Origin: CAVPXC01 sp963709505
GTDB lineage: Bacteria > Chloroflexota > Anaerolineae > JAAEKA01
Direction of reading: 5' to 3'
DNA length: 64,000 nucleotides
Assembly (NCBI GenBank): GCA_963709505.1
Contig: CAVPXC010000020.1
Span: forward strand, 1-64,000
This document shows positions 34,823-44,351 of this stretch, one piece after another. The notes beneath the pieces are model-generated. The model made no database searches, was not told the origin of the DNA, and was given only the letters and a program-made list of their open reading frames with translations. A program made the position numbers and the translations under genes. Position 1 is the first letter of the stretch. Each line of letters opens with the position of its first letter.

Positions 34823-36900
34823 TCAACGTACGCCGATATCCACCAGCCCCAGGGTGTCACCTGGCTGGGGTTGTCCATTCAGCAGGATCGGCAGTCGTTG
34901 TCCAGTGGCCTGATCGTACATACCAACAAATAGGTGATAGGATCCCGGTGGTGCGTCGGCCGGCACCGGCAGCCAGATGCGGTCGGCAACGATCTCGTTC
35001 GGCTTCCACTGAGTCGTGGGATAGCCCCAGCGCGCGGCACGGCGTCATGCTGCGCCCAAAGCCTACCTGAGTCGTCAACCAGGTGAGCGAAGGCCTTATA
35101 GTCATGGTCCTGCGGCGAAAGTGCTTGCCAGTACAGCGTAGCCTGCAGCGTATTACCGGGGGCAGGGGTGGCATTGGGTAGATCGTAGCCCAGCAGCCGC
35201 AGATCATCGCCAAGCACAGCGTTTAGCGGGTAGGCCGTGCGAGGCAACTGAACCAGCGGCGGCGCCGGCTCAAGGCTGTAAACATCGAAGACGGGCGCGC
35301 CGTCTCGCTGACTGTAACTTTTCCACAGCACCGGAGTCAGCCCATGGCGATATGCCAACTTCTCGAATAGCTCCTGGTGGCCGGGGAAAGCCGTGAAGCG
35401 GGGGGCGTGAAAGAGGTAAAGCAGGTTTGGCTGGACCACAAGTTTATCCAGAAGGGACTCTATCTCTTCGCCGGGCTGGGATGTGTAGGTGAACCACTCC
35501 TCGATCTCGAGACGTCCACGTGTGAGAATCTGCAAGTTACGGGCAAAGCCCCAGTCCAAGGCAGCAATTCTGGGTTTGTCTGCTTGTTCGAGGTCGTTCG
35601 CCAGGGTGTAGATTGCATCGGAGAAGAAACCCACGCCTCCAGACTGAGCCAGTGATCGGTAGTATTGCGCTGTCGTCAATGCCCCAGACCCAATTATGCA
35701 CGTCGCAAACAAAGCTAGCAACACCACTTGCCAGCGTCGTGTGCGGACCACGTCGACAAGGGCGAAGATGGCCGCGGAGACAAGCGCCTGGGGAATTGGC
35801 CAGGCAATCACTATGTGATCAGGGCCCTGCCCCATGGTCGTCAAGGCGCTCTGGGCAATAAGGCTGAACAGCAAGATAGCCAGCAACGTCAGTTTGCGGA
35901 CGCTATAGGATAGCTTACCACCAACCGCTAATGCAACGAGTGTCGCCAAGGCGGCGATAAAGGCCGGAGCGGCCAGCCGATCGGTGTGTGCTCCTCCTAG
36001 CCGTGGACCGAGCGAGGAACCATCGAGGAAACGGCCAAAGTCTCGACGGATGACCCCCGGCATATCTTTGAGAAGACTACTATTCCGTGAGCTTTCCCCG
36101 GTGAAGGTATCGAGAACGAATCGAACCGTATTCAGCCCATCGAGGTTATAGATCAGCAATGGGCTGAGGCCAAGGAGAAGCGCCAGCAAGCTCACACCCC
36201 TGGCGCTCCAGGTTGTCAATCTCCATGGCCATAGCCATGCACGCCAACCGTACCCCGGTTGCAAGAACGGGCTAAGCGCCAACCAGGCAAGCCCCAATCC
36301 AATCCAATACCAGAAGAAAAGCAGCTTGGTCGTCACTCCTAATCCCAGCAAGAGACTGGCCAGCACGAGATACCGATCACCTCTTCGCTGATACCAGCGG
36401 TAAAGAGCCCATAACGCCCCAATGGCCAAGGGCAACATGGGCAGTGAGACGAAAGCTCCCATGCGCGTCCAGAAGATAAAATTGGGGTTTACGGCTAGTA
36501 AGAGGGCGCTCAAGGCAGCGACGCGTTCGTCAAGATATTCGCGCAAGAACCCCCACGTAAGCAACAGTGACACCAGGCCCAGCAGCGCATTCATCAAGCG
36601 CAAAGCGACAAATGATGGCCCGAAAAGAGCGAATACGATCATCGACAGATAGGTAGTGGTACTGCCGACGTAAGGCATTAGCATCAAGGGCCACTCATGG
36701 TTGGCAATGTGCACCGTGGCCTGGGTGTCGAGTGGCTGATCCAACTGCATTTGCATGGCAGGAACGGCGTCTAGCGCCTCGTCGTAATACAGGCCGGGTA
36801 GACGCAGTTGAAAGGTGGCCGCGAGCAGGTAGACGAGTAGCGCCAAGACGAACAACCAGCGCCAGGCGTTGGGCGGAGAACCAATGCTGCTTCGAGACAT
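34823..36900 (-). CDS. PMT/ArnT-like GT-C glycosyltransferase (frame break near C-terminus)
   Basis: About 692 residues. The N-terminal loop carries the GT39 acidic pair in PGLYYDEALD (Asp40-Glu41), followed by NHEWPLMLMPYVGS and about twelve hydrophobic segments. A beta-sandwich-like domain follows (LGYDLPNATPAPGNTLQATL, FAHLVDDSGRLWAQHD). Near 35040 the frame shifts; the correct continuation reads YPTTQWKPNEIVADRIWLPV and GMYDQATGQRLPI, ending at TGA 34823-34825. ATG 36900 (MSRSSIG) is chosen; an in-frame ATG 36933 is possible. It is convergent with the previous gene and divergent from the next. Confidence 0.82.
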
Positions 36901-37112
36901 GATACTCGCTATCATAGAACAACATCGTCCCAAACAGTCAGGACAATTGCTAGAGGATCAAGGTTGGAAAATGGATAACCATGGACCACCTTATTATCGC
37001 GCGACAGCTGGGATCAGGCAAAGCAGGGACCGGTTCTTGTTTCTGTACAGGTCTTGTGGTACCATGGGGTCCTGGCTTTCGCCGATCTCGCTGCCGTACC
37101 CCTGGTTCTTTC

Positions 37113-39977
37113 ATGCTACGACGCTGGCTACCGATCCCAGTTTTCCTGTTGACGCTGTTGCTCTATCTGCGAACCTTAGTACCGGACATCTACGTCTCTG
37201 ACTTTGTCGAGTTCCAGTACCAGCCGGCGATCCTGGGATTGCCCCACCCAAATGGCTTTCCATTCTACATGTTGCTCGGTTCGCTGTGGTCACACATCCA
37301 AGTCGGCGGTGTTGCTTGGCGCATGAACGTGCTCTCCGCAGTGGGCGGTGCGCTGGCTGTTGCGGTGACCACTGCATTTGCCCAGCGTCTGAGCCGGCGA
37401 GCCAGTGTCGGCCTGCTAGCCGGCGTGCTGCTGGCACTCAGCCCGACCTTCTGGTACTATTCCCTGGCTGCAGAACGGTATACGCTCAATATCGCCTTGC
37501 TAGCCGGCGCTTTCTGGACAGCGTGGGAGGCAACCCGACGACTTAAACTGCCGGAGCCAGATCAACGTCACGCCGCCAGGCTGGTCTACCTCTCAGGGAT
37601 CTTGCTGGGTCTGGGCTTGGCGACGCATCCCAGTGACGCGCTTGTTTTGCCCTTTTGGCTCGGCTATCTGTTCTGGCGGCTGCCAGGGCTACGCCGCAGT
37701 TTTGGTTTTTGGTTGAAGCTGGCCGTCTTCACCGGCGCTCCGTTGTTGCTCTTCGTCTACGTGCCCTGGCGCTGGCAAGTCTTCAGCGGTGTGCCGCTCG
37801 TGCCTGGGGTGGGCCGATCTGAGGCGGTCTATCGGGGTCTGGTGCATGTATGGTACGAGCCGACACTGAGTTTCGATTTGTTGCGCCAATACGTTATGGG
37901 GCTAGGCGGCTACGCGACTCGGTTTCTTGGCGGCGGATGGCAAGATGCGCTGCGAGGCACGTGGGTGCTGGAACCCTATTGGAGCAACAACCTCGCACCC
38001 GTCGTGTTGGTTTTGGCCGGTCTGGGTATGCTGCGCTTACTACAACTCGACGCGGCCCTGGCATTGGCCATGGCCGGATTTGGCCTGCTGGTGGCCCTAT
38101 TGACCGCTTATATCACCCAGGGCAAGAACGACGCTTATCTTACACCCACCTTTTGGGTCATCTTCTTCAGTGCCGCTTTTTCGCTTGACATGCTGCTTGC
38201 TGCTGCGCTCTGGCTGTTGAAGCCCAGGCGACGCTCGGCGGAAACCGAGGCCAACCAGACTGCGGCGGAAAACGGTCGCAGCGCTGGCCACCCCAGCCGC
38301 GCATCGTCTTGGTTGGATTGGGCCGCACTGGTAGCTGTGACTGGGCTGCTCGTGGTGTTATTGTGGAACCGCTACCCTGAGTCCGATCTCAGTCGCTGGA
38401 CCGATACGCGTGTCGACTGGGAAGTGACGCTCACCCATCCCCTTGATAGCCAAGCGGCCTTGCTGGCCCATTGGAGCGACCTGACGCCGTTGTGGTACAT
38501 GCAACAAATCGAGGGCAAACGCCAGGATCTGTTGGGCTTATTTCCACCCGACCCCGATGCAGTCATCCAGCCATGGTTGGAACACCGCAAGTCGCTCTAC
38601 CTGGCAGCACCTTTGAACGAATACGCACCAGACCTGGCGCAACGTTATCGCCTGATGCCTTGGGGCAAACTGGTGCGCATCCTGTTGCCGGAACAAAACG
38701 CTTTGTGTCCGAGCCAGAGTCGCACCGTCGACACTCCCGAGACCTGGCCCTTCGCCATCACAAGCTGGGACGTGGACCAGAACCTGTCGAGTGAGACCCC
38801 GGGGACGCTGCGCTTCTGTTGGCAAGCGCGCAGCGAACTGCCGCCGGATACGTTCTTGAGCCTGCGGCTGCGCCAAAAGCAAGGCGAGCACGACTTGAAT
38901 ATCAACCAACCTTTGCTGCCGGAGTGGCTCCCAAAGGGCGCGATTCCACCGGGCGAAGAAGGTTTAGCGGTCATGACCGTGCGTCTGCCTCTGGGTACGC
39001 CACCCGGTGACTATATCTTGGAATTGACACCTTATCGGCTGCGCGAGGATGATAGCATTGAGCAGTTTCCCGGTGCGGAGCCTGTTTCCCTGGGCCTGGC
39101 TACGATAGACCCAGCGTTCGAGTTTCACCGTGCGGCGCTCACCGATGAGACTGCGCCGGTTGTGCCGTTGCAGACCGGTCCATTGGCTTTGCGCGCCTGG
39201 TGGGTCTCTGACCTTCCGGTGCGCCCAGGCGACCCGGTGCAGATCGAGATGCTTTGGCAGGTGAGAGAGCAATCCACAGCTCCGTTGACGCTATCCCTGG
39301 GTTTTCGCACCGCAATCGGCGGCAAATTGGCTGAAGAGCCCGCGCTGATGCCCTTGTCACTGCCCGATTCCGCCCAGCCCGGCACTCTGGTGCGCACTGT
39401 GCACACGGTGTCTGTGCCACGTGGACGCGGCGATCGGAGTTACTGGGTCGAGCCAAACCTGCAGTTAGGCGACCGCCGGCTTTCCTGGTTCCCCACGGGC
39501 AGGCTGCTCATCGACCGGGTTCAAGTCGAGGATCGTTTCCACATGGACGCGACGGCTACTGGCGCCGGTCAGGCTCTGGCGTCATTTGGCGAACTGGCCG
39601 ATCTAGCCGATTTCAAGCTTGAGCCAGCCTCGCCACGTCCCGGCGATGCCCTCAAACTGACCTTGTTCTGGCAGCCGCGTACAGAGACCAACCGATCTTA
39701 CTCCGTTTTCGTCCATCTTCTGGATAAGCAAGGCGAGATCGTGGCGCAGCACGACGGGGTACCGGCGAACGGCACGCTACCAACCAACATTTGGCTAGCC
39801 GATGAAATCATCGTCGACACGCATACGCTGCCGATTTCTGCCGACCTACCCGCCGGGCAGTACGATCTGCGCGTCGGGATCTACGATCCAACCACCGGCC
39901 AACGCTTGCCGGTGGTATCCACTCAGCCACAGGCCGACGGCGCGCTTTTGTTGGCGCCGGTCGAAATCAATCGATGA
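37113..39977 (+). CDS. DUF2723 GT-C membrane protein (TMEM260-like O-mannosyltransferase family)
   Basis: About 954 residues, intact. The DUF2723 signature is clear near the N-terminus: YVSDFVEFQYQPAILGLPHP then NGFPFYMLLGSLW, followed by YYSLAAERYTLNIALLAGAF. Eukaryotic TMEM260 of this family transfers mannose to protein hydroxyls; bacterial substrates are unknown. About twelve hydrophobic segments are followed by 500 extracytoplasmic residues with three beta-sandwich-like units, the last ending VFVHLLDKQGEIVAQHDGVP and VGIYDPTTGQRLPVV. ATG 37113 (MLRRWLPIP) is chosen because the 44 residues upstream in frame are non-membrane and atypical. Its stop overlaps the next start as ATGA. Confidence 0.85.
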   Translation: MLRRWLPIPVFLLTLLLYLRTLVPDIYVSDFVEFQYQPAILGLPHPNGFPFYMLLGSLWSHIQVGGVAWRMNVLSAVGGALAVAVTTAFAQRLSRRASVGLLAGVLLALSPTFWYYSLAAERYTLNIALLAGAFWTAWEATRRLKLPEPDQRHAARLVYLSGILLGLGLATHPSDALVLPFWLGYLFWRLPGLRRSFGFWLKLAVFTGAPLLLFVYVPWRWQVFSGVPLVPGVGRSEAVYRGLVHVWYEPTLSFDLLRQYVMGLGGYATRFLGGGWQDALRGTWVLEPYWSNNLAPVVLVLAGLGMLRLLQLDAALALAMAGFGLLVALLTAYITQGKNDAYLTPTFWVIFFSAAFSLDMLLAAALWLLKPRRRSAETEANQTAAENGRSAGHPSRASSWLDWAALVAVTGLLVVLLWNRYPESDLSRWTDTRVDWEVTLTHPLDSQAALLAHWSDLTPLWYMQQIEGKRQDLLGLFPPDPDAVIQPWLEHRKSLYLAAPLNEYAPDLAQRYRLMPWGKLVRILLPEQNALCPSQSRTVDTPETWPFAITSWDVDQNLSSETPGTLRFCWQARSELPPDTFLSLRLRQKQGEHDLNINQPLLPEWLPKGAIPPGEEGLAVMTVRLPLGTPPGDYILELTPYRLREDDSIEQFPGAEPVSLGLATIDPAFEFHRAALTDETAPVVPLQTGPLALRAWWVSDLPVRPGDPVQIEMLWQVREQSTAPLTLSLGFRTAIGGKLAEEPALMPLSLPDSAQPGTLVRTVHTVSVPRGRGDRSYWVEPNLQLGDRRLSWFPTGRLLIDRVQVEDRFHMDATATGAGQALASFGELADLADFKLEPASPRPGDALKLTLFWQPRTETNRSYSVFVHLLDKQGEIVAQHDGVPANGTLPTNIWLADEIIVDTHTLPISADLPAGQYDLRVGIYDPTTGQRLPVVSTQPQADGALLLAPVEINR

Positions 39978-41944
39978 GTAGTGGGTGTCTCATTTCACAC
40001 ATGAAGAGCCATTGGCGCCGGCACCTGCCATACCTGTTGCTTCTGCTCATAAGCACAGCATTCCTGATCGTCTCGTCGCTGTTGCACCATCATGCACTTG
40101 GCACGGGCTACGACCTGGGCATCTACGATCAGGTGATCTGGAACCTGTCGCACGGCCGGATCTGGGAGACCACGCTGGTGTACGAGACTGGCGGCTACTA
40201 CGACCACTTCGAGCCGATCCTGGTTCTGCTGACGCCGCTGTACTGGCTGTGGCCAAACGTGCAGGTGCTGTTGGTCGTCCAGGCAATCGCGCTGGCGCTT
40301 GGGTCATTGCCGATCTATCTGTATGCCTACGTGCGTTTTGTGAACCTTGTCCCTGCTAACCGGTCGATGGCCATTGCCCTGGCGCTGGCCGCCATCTACC
40401 TGGCATTTCCGGCCATGCACCATGCCAACCTCAACGACTTTCACGAGGTGGCGTTGTTGCCGCCGCTGGTGGGGTTTGCCCTGTATGGCCTGCTGCGCGG
40501 CCGGCCGCGGGTGCTGTTCATCTTCTTGGCCTTGTGCTTGATCGTCAAGGAGGACTTTGGCGTGACTGCCATGGCCATCAGCCTGTACATCATCCTGTTC
40601 AAGCCCAAGGGGTTCACCCGGCGGCAAGGCGTGGTGCTGGGAGCGCTGGTGCTCATTTGGGTCTGGCTGGTGCTCAACGTCTTCTATCCAGGCCTGACCC
40701 GTGGCATGTCCTACCCGTTTGTCGAACGCCGCTACGCCTGGTTGGCCGCCACGCCTCAAGGAGCATTGAAAGTCGTCCTGACCAAACCCTGGGTGTTGAT
40801 TCCGCCTTTGACCGAGCCGCCCAAGCTGATGTTCCTGATACGCCTGTTTGGCCCGCTGCTGTTTCTGCCATTGCTGGGCTGGCCGGTCATCGGCTTGGCC
40901 TTCCCGATCCTGATCTACTTGATGCTCAGCACGTACCAGCCGCAGTGGTCGATCCAATCCTACTATAATCCACCTTTGCTGCCGTTCCTGTTCTTTGGCC
41001 TGATCGAGGCGCTGCACGGCCTTTACCGGTTGGCGAGCCGGCATAGAGGACGTGCAAGCGCCCGCCGGGTTCTGGCTGCACTTATCGCTGCAGTCGCCGT
41101 GGCCGTAGGCATTGCGTACTATCTGGATGCGCCGGGCCCAGGCAGCCGGGTCTTCAATCCCGAGAGCTTTCGAGTCACGCCCCGGGTTCTGGCCGCCAAC
41201 GAGATCATGGCGCACGTGCCGGCCGATGCCTCGCTGAGTACGGAGTGGCCGCTCATCTCGCATCTCTCGCATCGCCGCCAGATCTATACGATGCTTGCCC
41301 GACCTGCCACTCCACCGGCTTATCTGTTGACCGAGCCGAAGCCAGGAGCCGAGGGCGCGCCCGGCTTTCCGTTCGCAGCGCCCGATGGCTGGCCGCCGGT
41401 TTATCACGAGTACGACCCGGTCGCCAGCGTCGGTCCTTTCCAACTCCAGTCCTTGCAGCGCAGCATCCCAATGACGCTGCTACCGGCCGTGCAGCCCAGG
41501 CCGACGCCGCTCAATCTGGCAGGCTATGCCTGGCTTGGCGGTGACGCCGAAGGCGGGTTGTCGCCATCTGTTGCGCCGGCGCAGGTAGCCCGGCTTTTGT
41601 TGGCATGGCAGCGCACCGGCAAGCTGGATCGGCGCTACGTTTTTTTCGTGCACCTGCTCGATCCCGTCCGCAAACAGGCCGACGGCACGCCGGCGATCGT
41701 CACCCAAAGCGGCCACGAGGGCGGCGATGGCAGCTATCCGACGATCTACTGGGAAAGCTGGACGGCGCCCGGCGTCGTACTGGACGAACAACGGCTGGAG
41801 ATCCCGTCGGAGACACCCCCAGGCACCTATGGCGTATGGGCCGGCGTCTACGACAAGGAGACTGGTCAGCGGGTAGAACTGGGCGGCCCCGGGCAAACCC
41901 TGGTTCATGTGGACGACCTGGTCGTACAGCTTGTGCAAGAATGA
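39974..41944 (+). CDS. DUF2079 GT-C-type membrane protein
   Basis: 656 residues, intact. The DUF2079 motifs are YDLGIYDQVIWNLSHGR, YYDHFEPILVLLTPLYWLWP, NDFHEVALLPPLVGF and LIVKEDFGVTAMA. About eleven hydrophobic segments precede a single beta-sandwich-like domain (LLLAWQRTGKLDRRYVFFVH, YPTIYWESWTAPG, YGVWAGVYDKETGQRVELG). It is translationally coupled to the DUF2723 gene upstream (ATGA overlap), which suggests that these two act together. A 53-bp perfect palindrome follows the stop. Confidence 0.87.
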   Translation: MSSGCLISHMKSHWRRHLPYLLLLLISTAFLIVSSLLHHHALGTGYDLGIYDQVIWNLSHGRIWETTLVYETGGYYDHFEPILVLLTPLYWLWPNVQVLLVVQAIALALGSLPIYLYAYVRFVNLVPANRSMAIALALAAIYLAFPAMHHANLNDFHEVALLPPLVGFALYGLLRGRPRVLFIFLALCLIVKEDFGVTAMAISLYIILFKPKGFTRRQGVVLGALVLIWVWLVLNVFYPGLTRGMSYPFVERRYAWLAATPQGALKVVLTKPWVLIPPLTEPPKLMFLIRLFGPLLFLPLLGWPVIGLAFPILIYLMLSTYQPQWSIQSYYNPPLLPFLFFGLIEALHGLYRLASRHRGRASARRVLAALIAAVAVAVGIAYYLDAPGPGSRVFNPESFRVTPRVLAANEIMAHVPADASLSTEWPLISHLSHRRQIYTMLARPATPPAYLLTEPKPGAEGAPGFPFAAPDGWPPVYHEYDPVASVGPFQLQSLQRSIPMTLLPAVQPRPTPLNLAGYAWLGGDAEGGLSPSVAPAQVARLLLAWQRTGKLDRRYVFFVHLLDPVRKQADGTPAIVTQSGHEGGDGSYPTIYWESWTAPGVVLDEQRLEIPSETPPGTYGVWAGVYDKETGQRVELGGPGQTLVHVDDLVVQLVQE

Positions 41945-41965
41945 CGACTGAATGCTCCGCTAGAT

Positions 41966-42018
41966 GATATTTTGCACCGTGTCACTGGCGCAGCGCCAGT
42001 GACACGGTGCAAAATATC
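41966..42018. repeat. 53-bp perfect palindrome
   Basis: 25-nt arms (41966-41990 and 41994-42018) match exactly around a 3-nt CAG loop; the arm begins GATATTTTGCACCGTGTCAC. It lies 22 bp after a GT-C stop codon and 38 bp before the next start, and probably terminates transcription. Confidence 0.93.
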
Positions 42019-42056
42019 ACTTAACAGAGCACTGAGTAGTCACGGGAATACCAGAA

Positions 42057-44267
42057 ATGGCTGACAAACTCCACTCTATCTTGTCGTCCGGTGTGTCCAA
42101 GGTGCTCAGGCGAGGCTGGCCTCTCTTGTTGCTTGTTGGCTTCCTGATCTGGGGATGGAGAAACCAGAGCCTTGGGTCCAGCATTCCGCAATACGGCGAC
42201 ACGATGGAGATGATGTGGGTTCTGTCGTGGTACGGGGATGCAATCCGAGCCGGCCAGAGTATCTCGACGTATCCGCTGGCTTTTTTTCCAAGCGGCTGGC
42301 GCTATTCGGAGAATCTCTACATGCTGCTGGGCATGCTGCCCTTGCATTGGTTGGGAGGGCCTGCCTTCGCTTACAATCTGGTGTTGCTGTTGACCTTCGT
42401 TGCAGCTTTCATCGGCGCGTATTTGCTGGCACGGCTGTTTATTGACCGGTTCGCAGCAACCATAGCGGCCTTACTGATTGCATTTTGGGGTGGTCGTTGG
42501 TTTCATACTTATGGACATGTCAACGTCTTGATAGGCTCTGCCCTGGTCCCTTGGGTTCTCTGGACGCTGACCCGCGGCTTGCGCGCAGAACGACGCCGCT
42601 TGGTTTGGCTGGTGCTCACGGGGGTCCTGTGGGCGCTTTCCATGGCTGGCTCCTTGTATTTTGCTCTCTTGGTTGGCGTGGCTGTGGCAACCTGGATAGC
42701 CGGCAGCCTGATGGCAAAAACCATTACCTGGCGTACGGCCCTGGTCGGGCTGGCCGTGCCTGCGACGGTTGCCGTGGCGCTTAGCATGCCGGCAATCTAC
42801 TGGCTCTGGAGCCAGGGCGCCGAAAGCGGCGCTACCTTTTACACAATCGGCGAAGTGAACTTTTGGGGAGCCAGCCTGAATAACCTGCCCATCCCGTCGA
42901 TCGACCATCCCTGGCTCGGACCGCTGGCGCGGCGCATCTATCAAGGCATCCCGTATGAGCAGGCATCCACCAACTTGGGCATGCTGGCCTCCATCCTCGC
43001 TATCGTCGGCCTGGTGGGAGCGTTCAAACGACGAGCGTGGCTGCCTGTCATCTTCCTGGCAGGCGTCACCCTGACGCTTACCCTTGGCCTGACCCTGAAG
43101 TGGGACAATGAGACTGTGCGTCTAGAGCTGTTGCGGCCGGTTAATGCCATACTCTGGAAACTCGGCTACTGGCTAAAACCGGGCTTCTTTGCCTCCGCAC
43201 AGCCTCCCGCACCCTTTGACACGGGGGTTCTCCTCCCTGGAACGCTGGTATCCGCCGTCATTCCGATGATCGAGCTTGCGCGCGTTTTTGCACGTTATGC
43301 GTTGGTCGCCGCGGTTGCCGTGTTCTTGTTGACTGGGTTGGGCCTATCCATGGTCCGCTACCGTTGGGCGCGCCTGACCCTGGCGGTCGTGCTGATCGTG
43401 GAGGTGCTTCCAGCACCTATGGCCAGGCTACCATTTCCGCCGCCGGTGCATCCAGCCTTCGAGTGGCTCAGGCAGCAACCTATGGCGGGCGAGAGCATTG
43501 CTGATCTGATAGCGGCGCATCCATCTACTCCCGACTTGTTCAACGAGGGGGAGACCGTATTTGCGACGCTTTACCATGGCAAACCGACGGTAGCGGGCGC
43601 CAGCAGCATCTGGCCGGCTGACACATTGTTCTTGTATGATTGGCTCGCAAGCCACCAGCACTCCTTTTGGAACTTGGACATGGTTCCTATCCTGCGTTTT
43701 TACGGGGTGCGCTATATTCTCTTGCACATGCGAAGCGAGATGGAACCGACCATCTTGGAGGAGGCCAAGTCCAACCAGGAGCTGCGGTTCGTCAACTGCT
43801 TTCCCGCCGTTCCCGGTCCGTGGAATTACCCGATCTGCGTGCTAGAGGTCTTGCCACCGCACAACCCGAAGATCAATCTGGTTCTGCAAGATGGTTGGTC
43901 GGGGCAGGAGGACTGGGGTGTATGGGCTGAAGGCACGGAATCGGCAGCCTTCTGGGTGGCAACAGCCAAGCAGGATCAGCGGCTCCAGATCGAGGCGTTT
44001 CCTCAGTGCGTGGAGGATCGCCAGCAAAGCATCAAAGTGGATGTGAACGGGGTCGCCATAGGCAACTACACTTGGCCAAGCTGCGATCCATGGTTGGGCG
44101 AGATCAAAGTTCCGGCGGATGTGGTACGCCTGGGGCGCAACGACCTGACCGTGCACAGCGCCTACACAGCCAGGCCGGTGGATGCCAGTAACGGCCAAAG
44201 CGACGACACACGGAAGCTTTCGGTCGGATTCACCATGCTGCGTATCGAGCCTGAACCAGCCCCCTGA
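42057..44267 (+). CDS. YfhO-like GT-C membrane protein
   Basis: 736 residues, intact. The first loop has YGDTMEMMWVLSWYGDAIRA, then LHWLGGPAFAYNLVLLLTF and AFWGGRWFHTYGHVNVLIGS, as in YfhO-type and related predicted glycosyltransferases. About thirteen hydrophobic segments are followed by 280 extracytoplasmic residues that differ from the beta module of the neighbours and end with a jelly-roll-like NLVLQDGWSGQEDWGVWAEG domain. A close paralogue lies at 46968-49187 with the same full-length architecture. Donor and acceptor unknown. Confidence 0.8.
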   Translation: MADKLHSILSSGVSKVLRRGWPLLLLVGFLIWGWRNQSLGSSIPQYGDTMEMMWVLSWYGDAIRAGQSISTYPLAFFPSGWRYSENLYMLLGMLPLHWLGGPAFAYNLVLLLTFVAAFIGAYLLARLFIDRFAATIAALLIAFWGGRWFHTYGHVNVLIGSALVPWVLWTLTRGLRAERRRLVWLVLTGVLWALSMAGSLYFALLVGVAVATWIAGSLMAKTITWRTALVGLAVPATVAVALSMPAIYWLWSQGAESGATFYTIGEVNFWGASLNNLPIPSIDHPWLGPLARRIYQGIPYEQASTNLGMLASILAIVGLVGAFKRRAWLPVIFLAGVTLTLTLGLTLKWDNETVRLELLRPVNAILWKLGYWLKPGFFASAQPPAPFDTGVLLPGTLVSAVIPMIELARVFARYALVAAVAVFLLTGLGLSMVRYRWARLTLAVVLIVEVLPAPMARLPFPPPVHPAFEWLRQQPMAGESIADLIAAHPSTPDLFNEGETVFATLYHGKPTVAGASSIWPADTLFLYDWLASHQHSFWNLDMVPILRFYGVRYILLHMRSEMEPTILEEAKSNQELRFVNCFPAVPGPWNYPICVLEVLPPHNPKINLVLQDGWSGQEDWGVWAEGTESAAFWVATAKQDQRLQIEAFPQCVEDRQQSIKVDVNGVAIGNYTWPSCDPWLGEIKVPADVVRLGRNDLTVHSAYTARPVDASNGQSDDTRKLSVGFTMLRIEPEPAP

Positions 44268-44351
44268 AATAGCATGGGTTGTGTCAGAGAGGGAAGTGAG
44301 TACTCACGGCGCCACGTTGCCCAGATTGATCTCGCCGATTGTGTGCAGAGT